A stretch of DNA of 14,965 nucleotides, taken from contig JAISPH010000074.1 in the NCBI GenBank assembly GCA_031275035.1, positions 1 to 14,965 of the forward strand. Reading direction: 5' to 3'. The translations under genes and the position numbers were made by a program. Positions 1 to 7,263 of the stretch are shown here, piece after piece. Under the pieces are notes generated by a model. That model saw only the letters and a list, made by a program, of their open reading frames with translations, did not search any database and was not told the origin of the DNA. The stretch comes from Treponema sp. (GTDB lineage: Bacteria > Spirochaetota > Spirochaetia > Treponematales > Breznakiellaceae). Position 1 is the first letter of the stretch. Each line of letters opens with the position of its first letter.

Positions 1-671
1 CTGAATATTTCAAAGGCCCTGATAAGCCTGATGTGGTTCTTGGCGGGATGATCTATCCGGGATGCGTAAAGTATATAGGGCCTGCGGAAACTGTAGGGCT
101 GGATAAGAAGTATGCTTTCGTCGTTCCGGGGCCGGGGATAATAGGCGGAAAGGTCTATCCCGTTGGGAACCACCTCTATCCTCGATTCCTTAACCCGGGT
201 CATCTCTATTAGTTCCTGCTTAACCCACTGGCTTACGGCGATGATCCGGTCCAGCCGCCGGAGGGCGTTGGGAAGCACCATGCGGATCACCGCCCCCAGA
301 TGCTCCCTGGTTTTCCGGTTCCCCCAATAGGCCGCCATGGTATGCACCGTCCCGATGGACGGACAGGGCGAGGAATAGGGGAGCCTTCTATGGGCGGCCG
401 GAAAAAAACATGCGTCATACCCCCGGCCAAGGGCAAACCGGGGATACTTTACCAGATGCCAGACCGCATTGGCGGTTCTGCCGTTTATGGAACAGCGGGG
501 AATAAATTCCAGGTTTTCGGCTATTTCGTTGAAGGTATAACGTTCAAATTCCCAGCCGAACAGTTCATAGAGGGCGCCGGAGGGAGGGATTCTCTTCAAA
601 AGCTGGGATACATAAACACCCACCCCTGAAACGCCGCCGTCGCAGGCGAAGGTGTCTATTCCTATCTTCAT
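1..671 (-). CDS. Glycosyltransferase family 4 (GT-B fold), N-terminal part, cut by window edge
   Basis: Reading leftwards from the ATG at 671-669 gives 223 codons with no stop before the edge, so the C-terminal catalytic half is missing. The protein begins MKIGIDTFACDGGVSGVGVY; the glycine-rich GGVSGVGVYV (about residues 12-21) is the loop found at the N-terminus of GT4 enzymes. Further on are RRLDRIIAVSQWVKQEL (about 138-154) and VVPNGIDLS (about 167-175), then RPYILYASRIDHPAKNH, which in GT4 proteins opens the C-terminal Rossmann domain. Family members transfer a sugar from a nucleotide-sugar donor onto polysaccharide or lipid acceptors at the cytoplasmic face of the membrane. The donor and acceptor cannot be told here. 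The start is well supported: GGAGGT lies at 680-675, three bases before the ATG. The gene is monocistronic at its 5' end and divergent from nrdR. The family call is firm, the exact role unknown. Confidence 0.85.
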   Translation of the reverse strand, partial: MKIGIDTFACDGGVSGVGVYVSQLLKRIPPSGALYELFGWEFERYTFNEIAENLEFIPRCSINGRTANAVWHLVKYPRFALGRGYDACFFPAAHRRLPYSSPCPSIGTVHTMAAYWGNRKTREHLGAVIRMVLPNALRRLDRIIAVSQWVKQELIEMTRVKESRIEVVPNGIDLSAYYPRPRNDESILLIQPYSFRRPYILYASRIDHPAKNHIRLIRAFEIF

Positions 672-698
672 ATTACCTCCGAAAAACGCTGGACATAC

Positions 699-727
699 AG
701 CATAGCAGATGAAAGAACCTGGGGCAA
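699..727 (-). promoter_or_regulatory. Probable sigma-70 promoter of the glycosyltransferase gene
   Basis: On the minus strand a -35-like TTGCCC (727-722), a 17-bp spacer and a -10-like TATGCT (704-699) precede the start codon. Each hexamer matches consensus at four of six bases. Transcription would begin near 692 and leave a leader of about 20 nt that contains the GGAGGT ribosome binding site. Nothing comparably good was found for the divergent nrdR in the rest of 672-880; that interval only shows short inverted repeats (781-798, 833-855). Confidence 0.45.
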
Positions 728-880
728 TACATACACAAAATGAACCGGATCTTGCAGGGCGGGGTACTGCATGTTACAGTGGACTTGTTCGAGAGTCCGG
801 TTGATGCGGCGGAAACTGAAGTTTCAGAACAACTCCGGTTACAAAACACCCGGAGATGAATTTATTGCTGCGAGGCGGTT

Positions 881-1342
881 ATGCGTTGTCCTCATTGCGG
901 GAATTTTGATGATAAGGTTATCGAGTCCCGGACCCTGGCCAAGGGGGAAGCTATCAGGCGGCGGCGGGAATGTAACGGCTGCGGTTTTCGCTTTACCAGC
1001 TATGAGCGGATCGAAGATCAGCAGTTTATGGTGATAAAGCGGAACGGCCGGAGGGAGCCTTTTGACCGGGAAAAAATTGAACGGGGGGTCCAGCGGGCTC
1101 TGGAAAAACGGCCCGTATCCCAGATGAACATTGAAAGCCTTGTCAACGAGGTGGAGGACGCCGCGGCGATCATGGATAAGGGTAACCACGAGATAGGCGC
1201 CTCCGTTATCGGGGACCTGGTCCTGGAAAAACTGGGGACCCTGGATAAGGTAGCCTATATACGTTTCGCCTCGGTATACCGGCACTTTGAAAACCTGGAC
1301 GAATTTGTCAGGGAAATACAGAAACTCGGGGATCCTCCGTAA
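881..1342 (+). CDS. nrdR: Transcriptional repressor NrdR
   Basis: This 153-residue protein has the full NrdR architecture. An N-terminal zinc ribbon has Cys3-x2-Cys6 and Cys31-x2-Cys34 (MRCPHCGNFDDKVIESR, ECNGCGFRFTSYERIE), followed by an ATP-cone domain from about residue 46 to 139 (VIKRNGRREPFDREKIERG, KVAYIRFASVYRHFENLDEF). NrdR senses ATP/dATP and represses ribonucleotide reductase genes by binding NrdR boxes. Length matches the usual 150-160 residues. The ATG at 881 is preceded by GAGG at 872-875, five bases away. No ribonucleotide reductase gene is nearby, so it acts in trans here. I saw no NrdR-box-like 16-mer upstream. The gene converges on the sugar operon, with stop codons about 20 bp apart. 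Confidence 0.97.
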   Translation: MRCPHCGNFDDKVIESRTLAKGEAIRRRRECNGCGFRFTSYERIEDQQFMVIKRNGRREPFDREKIERGVQRALEKRPVSQMNIESLVNEVEDAAAIMDKGNHEIGASVIGDLVLEKLGTLDKVAYIRFASVYRHFENLDEFVREIQKLGDPP

Positions 1343-1346
1343 TGTA

Positions 1347-1362
1347 CCGCCGGAGACGGCGG
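1347..1362. terminator. Hairpin between convergent nrdR and the sugar kinase
   Basis: A perfect 6-bp stem CCGCCG (1347-1352) and CGGCGG (1357-1362) with a GAGA tetraloop fills the 20-bp gap between the two converging genes and abuts the kinase stop codon. Being symmetric, it could act on both transcripts. There is no T-tract on either side, so as an intrinsic terminator it is weak. Confidence 0.4.
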
Positions 1363-2865
1363 CTATTCAAAGATCCCCTTAACGGCGGAGTATATTTTGA
1401 GATAGCGGCGATACTGGACATCCAGCGCCGCCGCCGCCCGGCCGGGCTCGTAGCATAGAAACTTCCCTTCTTTGAGGGACGCCATATAGCTTTCGCAGCT
1501 TGCTTCAAGGCCCTGAGCGGTAAAAACCGCCGCCGCCAGGGCGATGCAGGGAAGGTACTCGGAGCTTTCCTCCGCCACGGTAACGGGGCTTTGGAGTATG
1601 TCCGCCAGGATCTGCCGCCAGAGAAGCGTCCTGACTCCGCCGCCGATAAGGTTTATTTTCCGGGGCGTTTCCCCGGAGGCCATGGTCTCAAGGCCCTGAC
1701 GTATGGAAAAGGCCACCCCTTCAAGACAAGCCCGGGTCATCTGGGCGGGACCGGTGTCCCGGCTTATCCCTATATAGGCCCCCCTGATGCGGGGGTCCAT
1801 CACGGGAAAACGTTCTCCCGCCAGGTAAGGCAGAAAGAGGAGGCCCCCGCTCCCGGGTTCGCTTTTTTCCAGCAGGGCGCCGGCATGATCGTAAGCCCCG
1901 TCCCCTGCGGACCAGAGGCCGCTGACCCAGGAGTAGATTCCCCCGGCGTTGAGAAAGGGCACCACATTGATGTACAGATCCGGGGAAACCGCCGCCAGAT
2001 TGAAGACCCCCGGGATGGAAACGGTATCCCCGGAGATCGCCGCTATCCAGCCTGAGGTCCCCAGACAGATACTGTACTCCCCGGGCCTGATTATCCCCGA
2101 GGCCAGGGTCGAAGCCCCGGCATCGCCGGAACCGGCATAAACCGGCGTTCCTGTTTTGAAACCCGTCTCCTCCGCCCCGCGGGGACTCACCCTCCCCGTC
2201 TCTTCGCCGGCGGAAAACAATTCCGGCAGTAACTCCGGGGCAAGATCCAGGGCCTTGAGGATAGCGTCATCCCAGCGCTTTGCATGAATGTCCATAAGCC
2301 CCATGGTGGAGGCGGCGGTTATGTCCGCGGCGGCCCTGCCGCAGAGTTTTAGAATGATGAAGTCCTTGGAGCTTCCCAGGATGAAGGCGGTCCGGGCATA
2401 GTTTTCCCTTTCATGCTCCCTGAACCAGAGCAGCTTTGCCGCAGGGATGGAGCCGTCCAGGTCATTCCCGGTGCTGCGGCGCAGCGTATCCGCCCCGATA
2501 AGGGAAACCAGGCGGGCCGCTTCCTCCCCGGCCCTGCCGTCGCTGTAGAGTATGGCGGGCCGGACCGGATCGCCCCGGCGGTCAACGGGGATAAGGTCCT
2601 GCATCTGGCCGCTCATAACTATGCCCCGGACCGCGCCGGGTTCAAAACCGGCCCGGAAGATACGCCGGGAGACGGCGCAGAAGGCGGCGTACCAGTCCCG
2701 GGGGTCCTGTTCCACATACTGAATGCGGGGATCCGTCCCGTTCTGCACGGAAGACGCCGCAGGAGCATTCACCGGCTGGGCGTACCGGAAGACCGCTTCC
2801 TTTGCGTCGGAAACCAGGACCCCCTTTACGGCGGTGGTCCCCAGATCGAAAACTGCAGTGTACAC
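1363..2865 (-). CDS. FGGY-family carbohydrate kinase, xylulokinase-like, substrate uncertain
   Basis: A 500-residue sugar kinase of the FGGY family, which phosphorylates ketopentoses, polyols and related sugars in the cytoplasm. Visible motifs are the N-terminal phosphate loop DLGTTAVKG (7-15), SGQMQDLIPVD (85-95), PAILYSDGRAG (103-113), the catalytic-aspartate segment GSGDAGAS (245-252, Asp248), CLGTSGW (267-273), LPYLAGERFPVMDPRIRGAY (around 345) and the adenine-site INLIGGGVRTLLWRQ. Length and motif order match xylulokinase (about 485-500). However, the QMH-G and GDN-A signatures of E. coli XylB read QMQ-D and GDA-G here, so D-xylulose may not be the substrate. The GTG start at 2865-2863 directly follows the TAA of the permease (2868-2866), with a GGGAGGGG ribosome binding site in the end of that gene, which implies translational coupling. 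It is the last gene of the sugar operon. Confidence 0.9.
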   Translation of the reverse strand: MYTAVFDLGTTAVKGVLVSDAKEAVFRYAQPVNAPAASSVQNGTDPRIQYVEQDPRDWYAAFCAVSRRIFRAGFEPGAVRGIVMSGQMQDLIPVDRRGDPVRPAILYSDGRAGEEAARLVSLIGADTLRRSTGNDLDGSIPAAKLLWFREHERENYARTAFILGSSKDFIILKLCGRAAADITAASTMGLMDIHAKRWDDAILKALDLAPELLPELFSAGEETGRVSPRGAEETGFKTGTPVYAGSGDAGASTLASGIIRPGEYSICLGTSGWIAAISGDTVSIPGVFNLAAVSPDLYINVVPFLNAGGIYSWVSGLWSAGDGAYDHAGALLEKSEPGSGGLLFLPYLAGERFPVMDPRIRGAYIGISRDTGPAQMTRACLEGVAFSIRQGLETMASGETPRKINLIGGGVRTLLWRQILADILQSPVTVAEESSEYLPCIALAAAVFTAQGLEASCESYMASLKEGKFLCYEPGRAAAALDVQYRRYLKIYSAVKGIFE

Positions 2866-3813
2866 TTAGCCCCTCCCGGCCCGGCCGCTCAATTTGGGGG
2901 CTATCACCGCAAGCACAATGATGGAACCGGTCAGCACATCCTGGAGAAAGGTGGGGGCCCGCATGATGGTCAGACCGTTGGCCAGTATCCCCAGAATGGC
3001 CGCCCCCAGAGCGGTTCCCCCTATATTGGGAACCCCCCGTCCGAACATGGTCTTGCCCAAAAAAACCGCCGCATAGGAACTGAGGAGCATTCCGTCCCCG
3101 CTGGTGGGCGTGGCGGAACCTATCCGGGAAGCCATCAACACCCCCGTAAAGGCGGCCAGAACGGCGCATATCCCGTAGGCCAGGTTCTTGTTCAGCGCCG
3201 CATTAAGCCCCGCCGCCTCCGCCGCAGCCAGATTTCCCCCCAGGGCATAAAGCCTCCGGCCAAAGGCCATGTGTTCCATGATAAACCAGAATACAACGAT
3301 CAGCGCCGCCATAATTACCGAGAGGAGCGGTACCGGCCCGAAAGAAACGGCGCTGAAAAACTTAAAGCCCTGGGGCAGCCCCACGGAGATTGAGGCGCCG
3401 TTGGTCAGCCAGTAGGCCAGTCCGCTGATGACCGTACTGGTTCCCAGGGTAGTGATAAAGGAAAGTACCCGGAAATGGGTAACTAAAAATCCGTTGATAA
3501 GGCCCATGCCGAAGGCAAGGACAAGGGGCGCGATGAAGCTTACCGGAATAGGGACGCCTCCCAGGGCAAGCTTCGCCGCCAGGAGCCCTCCAAAACTGGC
3601 CGCCGCTCCCAGGGACAGATCAAATTCATCCACCGACATAACCAGGGTGGCCCCCAGGGAGATAACCACCAGCAGGGAAATCTGCCGGGTGATATTGATA
3701 AGGTTCTGCACCGTCATAAAGGCCCGGGGGTTGAGGATGCAGAATACGATGATAATGAGCGCCCCCGCCAGAATGGTACCGTAGGACTGAAGCTGCTGTT
3801 TTATCTTTTCCAT
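2866..3813 (-). CDS. CUT2-family sugar ABC transporter permease (RbsC/XylH type)
   Basis: A 315-residue, strongly hydrophobic inner-membrane protein with about eight to ten membrane segments, matching the BPD_transp_2 (RbsC) family in length. Diagnostic stretches are the VDEFDLSLGAAASFGGLLAA segment (61-80), which is the RbsC 'G-IDLSVG' region, the cytoplasmic loop GRRLYALGGNLAAAEAAGLN (185-204) that contacts the ATPase, and a C-terminal GTALGAAILGILANGL segment. It forms the sugar channel, probably as a homodimer, since no second permease gene is present. The ATG at 3813-3811 lies inside the end of the ATPase gene (13-nt overlap), with an AGGAA element just before it; its stop touches the kinase start. 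The order binding protein, ATPase, permease, kinase is typical of pentose and hexose uptake operons. Confidence 0.93.
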   Translation of the reverse strand: MEKIKQQLQSYGTILAGALIIIVFCILNPRAFMTVQNLINITRQISLLVVISLGATLVMSVDEFDLSLGAAASFGGLLAAKLALGGVPIPVSFIAPLVLAFGMGLINGFLVTHFRVLSFITTLGTSTVISGLAYWLTNGASISVGLPQGFKFFSAVSFGPVPLLSVIMAALIVVFWFIMEHMAFGRRLYALGGNLAAAEAAGLNAALNKNLAYGICAVLAAFTGVLMASRIGSATPTSGDGMLLSSYAAVFLGKTMFGRGVPNIGGTALGAAILGILANGLTIMRAPTFLQDVLTGSIIVLAVIAPKLSGRAGRG

Positions 3814-5348
3814 TTCCTTTCCTGCTCGGCATAACAGAGGCTCAGCACCTCTTCGGCGCCGACGCCGCTGTTTTCAAAACATGTTCCGCTCCGTCCCCGG
3901 GAGATGATCTGGATTGTATCCGCCGTCTCCAGAAGCTCCCGCAGATCCGGAGAAACAAAGATCACCCCCCTGCCTTGTCCCGCAAGTTCCCTGAGCAGGG
4001 CGTGGATCTCATGCCTGGTTTTTACGTCCACCGCCTGGGTAGGATCATCGCAGAGGATAATTTCCGGCAAAGACATCAGGGCCTTGGCAAAAACCACTTT
4101 CTGCTGATTCCCTCCGGAAAGCTCTTCCACCCTCTGACGGGGTCCGCCGGTCTTTATAGAGAGAGTTTCAATCTGTTTTACCGTATCCCGTTCCTGGGCC
4201 CGGTCGTCCATATATCCCAGGCGGCTGTAGCGATCCAGAACGGAAATTACCGTGTTTTCCTTTACCGAAAGGGCGGGTATCAGCCCCCGGCCCCGGCGGT
4301 CCTCGGAAATTAAGACCATCCCCCTGGTCAGGGAAACCCGGGCCGAGGGCCGGGGATAATCCTTCCCCAGGAAGCGGATCGATCCGCCGGCCTTTTCCCT
4401 GATTCCGTAGATGCATTCCAGGGTTTCGGTACGCCCGGAACCCCCCAGGCCAAAGAGGCCGAGTATCTCCCCGGAACGGAGACGGAGGCTCACGTCCTTC
4501 ACCAGACCGTCCCGGGATGAAAGGCCCGAAACTTCCAGAAGACAGTCTCCTAAGGACCGGGACCGCCCGGTTTTCCGCTCCCCGGCGGGTTCAGGATCTC
4601 CGGTCATCAGGGAAATAACAAGATCCTTCAGCGTCCCGGCCTTCTTCGGCGCGGCGTCTCCGGTTCGGAATGGACGTTCCGTTTCCAGCGTATCGATAAG
4701 CCTGCCGTTCCGCAGAATGGTGATCCGGTCCGAAAGGGCCGTTACCTCATCCAAACGGTGGGAAACATAGAGCACCGCCGCCCCCCGGCTCCGTACTTTT
4801 TTAAGAACGGCAAAGAGCCGATCCGACTCTTCCGCCGTAAACGAGGCGGTGGGCTCATCCAGAATGAGGAGCCCGCAACGGGTCATCATGGACCGGATGA
4901 TCTCCACCTGGGTCCGCTGGGAGGGAGAAAGATCCCGGGCAGGGGTATCCAGGGGTATGTGAATACCCAGTTCGTCCATCAGAAGGGAGACCCGGTTCCG
5001 CATCTTTTTCCAGTCGATACGGAGGCCCCGCTTTTCGTAACCAAGACCGAGATAGACATTCTCCATCCCCGAAAAGGAGGGCACCAGATTTCTATCCTGA
5101 TGGATAATCCGGATGCCCAAATCCATGGAACGCCGGGGGCTGGAGATGGCCGCCGGTTCCCCCTGCCAGCGTATCTCCCCTCCGTCGGCGGGGTAGATCC
5201 CGCCGAGAATCTTTATCAGCGTGGATTTACCGGCGCCGTTTTCACCGGCCAGGGCGTGAAATTCCCCGGGACGGATGGAGAGGGAAACGTCCTCCAATGC
5301 AAATATAGGGCCGAAGCGTTTTGTTATACCCCTGGTCTCTAAAACCAC
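3801..5348 (-). CDS. CUT2-family sugar ABC transporter ATPase, double nucleotide-binding domain (RbsA/XylG/MglA type)
   Basis: A 515-residue fusion of two ABC domains, the usual size for RbsA-type ATPases (about 500). Domain 1 has Walker A GENGAGKST (35-43), a Q-loop at Gln84, a signature LSPSQ (140-144), Walker B LLILDEPT (160-167) and His197. Domain 2 has the degenerate Walker A GLGGSGRT (300-307, Arg in place of Lys as in the family), the signature LSGGNQQ (410-416) and Walker B IILCDDPTQAVD (430-441). In domain 2 the usual catalytic glutamate is Asp435, which is unusual. It powers sugar import at the inner membrane with the adjacent permease and binding protein. The GTG start at 5348-5346 lies 8 bp after the binding-protein stop and has no clear Shine-Dalgarno sequence, so coupling is likely. 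It overlaps the permease start by 13 bp. Confidence 0.95.
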   Translation of the reverse strand: MVLETRGITKRFGPIFALEDVSLSIRPGEFHALAGENGAGKSTLIKILGGIYPADGGEIRWQGEPAAISSPRRSMDLGIRIIHQDRNLVPSFSGMENVYLGLGYEKRGLRIDWKKMRNRVSLLMDELGIHIPLDTPARDLSPSQRTQVEIIRSMMTRCGLLILDEPTASFTAEESDRLFAVLKKVRSRGAAVLYVSHRLDEVTALSDRITILRNGRLIDTLETERPFRTGDAAPKKAGTLKDLVISLMTGDPEPAGERKTGRSRSLGDCLLEVSGLSSRDGLVKDVSLRLRSGEILGLFGLGGSGRTETLECIYGIREKAGGSIRFLGKDYPRPSARVSLTRGMVLISEDRRGRGLIPALSVKENTVISVLDRYSRLGYMDDRAQERDTVKQIETLSIKTGGPRQRVEELSGGNQQKVVFAKALMSLPEIILCDDPTQAVDVKTRHEIHALLRELAGQGRGVIFVSPDLRELLETADTIQIISRGRSGTCFENSGVGAEEVLSLCYAEQERKWKR

Positions 5349-5356
5349 GGCGCGGC

Positions 5357-6262
5357 CTATTTGGAGTAGATCGCCGCCGGGGCATACTGATCGCCCCGGA
5401 CCAGGGTCTCTCCGGCAAAGTATTTGTCCAGCTGCTCCGCCACAATATCCGCCATGCCGGCAAAGTTCTGTTCGATGGTTGCCTTGAGGGCGCTCCCCTG
5501 ATCGATGTACTCCTTGGCCTGGGCATTGCCGTCGATCCCGGTTACGATGATCCCGGTCCGGCCCGCATCGTTAATGGCCTGGACCGCGCCTATGGCCGCC
5601 TCGTCCCAGGCGCACCATACCGCGGTAATGGACCCCGGGGCGGCGCTGCCGAGGAGTATGTTCTCCATCACCGTTCTGGCATTATCTATGGGATTGGGAA
5701 CATCCACATGCTGTTCCGTAACAACCTGTATCCGCGGATTTTCGGCCAGGAGCTGATCCAGCTTTTCATTCCGCTTAAAGATCCCCGGATGGGGCCGGTG
5801 GGTCAGAATCACCAGATTACCCTCATGGTTTATCCGATCGAAGAGGTAATTGCTGATAAGTTCCGACATCTGGTAGTTGTCGCTGGTGGCGTTGACGGTT
5901 ATCCCTTCGATAAAACCGCTGTCGCAGCCGAAGACCGGGATGCCCGCGGCGTCGGCCTGCTTTATCTGATCGGCAATCTGGGAAGGGTCCGCGCTGACTA
6001 TAACAATGGCGTCCACCCTGCTGGTAACCAGATCCTCCATACGGCTTGCCAGGGCGGCAAAGTCGTTCTTGGTGTCCACCGTGGTAGGACTCCAGCCTTT
6101 CTCCCGTATATTTTTATCCAGAATATCAACCATCTGCTTGGTCGTAGTAGATGAAAGATAGGGGGTCAGGATAGCCACACTTTTAGCCTTGTCCGTCCCC
6201 TTTCCGCAGCCCGTCAGCGCCGACGCCAGTCCCAATACGGCCAGCAAGATCCTTTTGTCCAT
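5357..6262 (-). CDS. Periplasmic sugar-binding lipoprotein (RbsB-like, Peripla_BP_4)
   Basis: A 301-residue binding protein that captures a sugar outside the inner membrane and delivers it to the permease. The N-terminus MDKRILLAVLGLASALTGCG is a lipoprotein signal peptide with lipobox LTGC, so Cys19 would be lipidated. The mature part follows the RbsB fold: SVAILTPYLSSTTTKQMVD, SRVDAIVIVSADPSQIADQI, AAGIPVFGCDSG, ITAVWCAWDEAAIGAVQAI and IIVTGIDGNAQAKEYI are the standard strand and hinge segments. An in-frame TTG at 6274 would add four residues, but it overlaps the ribosome binding site GGAGGT (6272-6267), so the ATG at 6262-6260 is the start. It is the first gene of the operon, 8 bp from the ATPase gene. 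The ligand cannot be named from sequence; ribose, xylose or another pentose or ketose is possible. Confidence 0.94.
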   Translation of the reverse strand: MDKRILLAVLGLASALTGCGKGTDKAKSVAILTPYLSSTTTKQMVDILDKNIREKGWSPTTVDTKNDFAALASRMEDLVTSRVDAIVIVSADPSQIADQIKQADAAGIPVFGCDSGFIEGITVNATSDNYQMSELISNYLFDRINHEGNLVILTHRPHPGIFKRNEKLDQLLAENPRIQVVTEQHVDVPNPIDNARTVMENILLGSAAPGSITAVWCAWDEAAIGAVQAINDAGRTGIIVTGIDGNAQAKEYIDQGSALKATIEQNFAGMADIVAEQLDKYFAGETLVRGDQYAPAAIYSK

Positions 6263-6266
6263 GTCA

Positions 6267-6272
6267 ACCTCC
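6267..6272 (-). promoter_or_regulatory. Ribosome binding site fixing the binding-protein start
   Basis: GGAGGT lies four bases before the ATG at 6262 on the minus strand. It overlaps the alternative TTG start at 6274-6272, which rules that start out. Confidence 0.8.
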
Positions 6273-6280
6273 AAAAATAA

Positions 6281-6302
6281 TTGTTTCTATTAATAGAAAC
6301 AA
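6281..6302. promoter_or_regulatory. Perfect 22-bp palindromic operator over the sugar-operon transcription start
   Basis: The 22 bp from 6281 to 6302 are a perfect palindrome with half-site TTGTTTCTATT and no spacer. It begins five bases after the -10 box of the operon promoter, so it covers positions from about +1 to +20, the classic place for a repressor to block initiation. The centre reads TTAA rather than the central CG common in LacI-family operators, which fits a ROK-type (XylR/NagC-like) repressor better; that assignment is inference. No regulator gene is in the window. In RNA the same bases could form a hairpin in the short leader. Confidence 0.8.
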
Positions 6303-6306
6303 TGGT

Positions 6307-6335
6307 ACTATACCTTTCCATAAAAATTGTGTCAA
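6307..6335 (-). promoter_or_regulatory. Strong sigma-70 promoter of the sugar ABC/kinase operon
   Basis: On the minus strand a perfect -35 TTGACA (6335-6330), a 17-bp spacer and -10 TATAGT (6312-6307, five of six) lie just upstream of the operator. Transcription should begin near 6300, giving a leader of about 38 nt to the ATG at 6262. A near-consensus promoter plus an overlapping palindrome indicates high expression when derepressed. Confidence 0.85.
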
Positions 6336-6408
6336 GACGGCGGGCATTTTTTTCTGAAGTGCCGGCGGTTTTTTACCGGCGGCAGTAACGTTGAGCCGGT
6401 TTTAAAGC

Positions 6409-6439
6409 TTGAGGTTTTGAAACAGCCCCGGCTTATAGT
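6409..6439 (+). promoter_or_regulatory. Weak candidate promoter for the udg-priA pair
   Basis: A good -10-like TATAGT (6434-6439) lies 37 bp before the udg start. The best -35-like element, TTGAGG (6409-6414), is 19 bp upstream, which is longer than optimal. Between this and the sugar-operon promoter lie two copies of CCGGCGG (6362-6368, 6376-6382), which can also pair as a GCCGG/CCGGC stem. Confidence 0.3.
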
Positions 6440-6475
6440 TGAATTCATGGGTTTCCGCTGATACTCTGGAGTACC

Positions 6476-7219
6476 ATGAAGGCCGAAGAAAAAAAGCGCC
6501 TGGCCCGGACCCTGGATGTAATCGAAGCTTACCTTGGGGACGGCTACAGGCGTCCTCCCGCGGTTTATGCTTTCGCGGACGACCGGCCCGAAGCGGCGAT
6601 CCCGGCGGAGTCCGCCGTAGGGGATTCCGAACCCCCCCGGGAGGATTCCCTGGACCGGATCGCCGGAGAGATCCGCCTCTGTACCGGCTGCCCCCTCCAC
6701 GCAACCCGGAACAAGGCGGTTCCCGGCGAGGGGGTAAGCCGGCCCCTGGCGCTTATCGTCGGAGAAGGGCCCGGCGCGGACGAGGACGCTTCGGGCCGGC
6801 CCTTTGTGGGGAAGGCGGGACGGCTCCTGGACAAGATGCTGGCCTCCATCGGCCTCTTCAGGGAAAAAAACTGCTTTATCGCCAATGTAGTCAAATGCCG
6901 GCCCCCGGGAAACCGGGACCCCCTGCCGGGGGAGACCCTGGCCTGTTCCCCGTTTCTTACCCGCCAGATTGCACTGCTCCGGCCCCGGGCCATTCTCAGC
7001 GTGGGCAGGGTCTCTACGGGGCTGCTCCTCAATACCGGAGCAGGCATAGGGAAACTCCGGGGACACTTTGCGGATTATCAAGGTACGCCCCTGCTCCCCA
7101 CCTATCATCCCAGCGCCCTCCTCCGGGACGAATCGCTCAAGCGGCCCGCCTGGGAGGATCTAAAAACCTTTAAGGCAAGGCTGGACGAACCGGACCTTTC
7201 CGCCTCCGGGGAGTCATAA
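6476..7219 (+). CDS. Family-4 uracil-DNA glycosylase with [4Fe-4S] cluster
   Basis: This 247-residue protein matches the family-4 UDG (UDGa) fold, which removes uracil from DNA to start base excision repair. The cluster ligands are visible as Cys69 and Cys72 (RLCTGCPLHATR), Cys141 (NVVKCRPPGNRDP) and Cys157 (LACSPFL). The active-site motifs are GEGPGADED (97-104) and YHPSALLRDE (210-219). The segment SGRPFVGKAGRLLDKML (106-122) is also characteristic. The first 60 or so residues, before the cluster domain, are poorly conserved in type and make the protein longer than the usual 190-210. The ATG at 6476 has GGAG four bases upstream. It is followed after 44 bp by priA on the same strand, so the two probably share a transcript. 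Annotation pipelines sometimes call this family 'phage-type DNA polymerase N-terminal domain'. Confidence 0.93.
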   Translation: MKAEEKKRLARTLDVIEAYLGDGYRRPPAVYAFADDRPEAAIPAESAVGDSEPPREDSLDRIAGEIRLCTGCPLHATRNKAVPGEGVSRPLALIVGEGPGADEDASGRPFVGKAGRLLDKMLASIGLFREKNCFIANVVKCRPPGNRDPLPGETLACSPFLTRQIALLRPRAILSVGRVSTGLLLNTGAGIGKLRGHFADYQGTPLLPTYHPSALLRDESLKRPAWEDLKTFKARLDEPDLSASGES

Positions 7220-7257
7220 TGACCGCCCCTAATGCGGGCCCCAAGGGCGGCGGGTAA
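7219..7257 (+). other. Possible 12-codon leader ORF between udg and priA
   Basis: An ATG at 7219-7221 overlaps the udg stop as TAATG and opens a 12-codon frame (MTAPNAGPKGGG) that stops at 7255-7257, two codons before the priA ATG and in the same frame. The interval also carries a CCGCCC (7223-7228)/GGGCGG (7245-7250) inverted repeat. priA has no clear Shine-Dalgarno sequence, so terminating and reinitiating ribosomes could supply its translation. It could equally be chance. Confidence 0.25.
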
Positions 7258-7263
7258 GTATCC

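Noticed and set aside
2413..3393. A 326-codon plus-strand open frame opposite the kinase and permease genes
   Set aside because: It is antisense to two well-supported genes, is rich in Gly, Pro and Arg as expected of GC-rich shadow frames, and shows no recognisable motif.
5321..6154. A 277-codon plus-strand open frame opposite the sugar-binding protein
   Set aside because: It is antisense to a clear RbsB-like gene and resembles no family; the opposite strand has signal peptide, fold motifs, promoter and ribosome binding site.
6332..7108. Minus-strand frames opposite udg
   Set aside because: The plus strand carries the UDG motifs and cluster cysteines, while the antisense frames are low-complexity Gly/Pro/Arg sequence.
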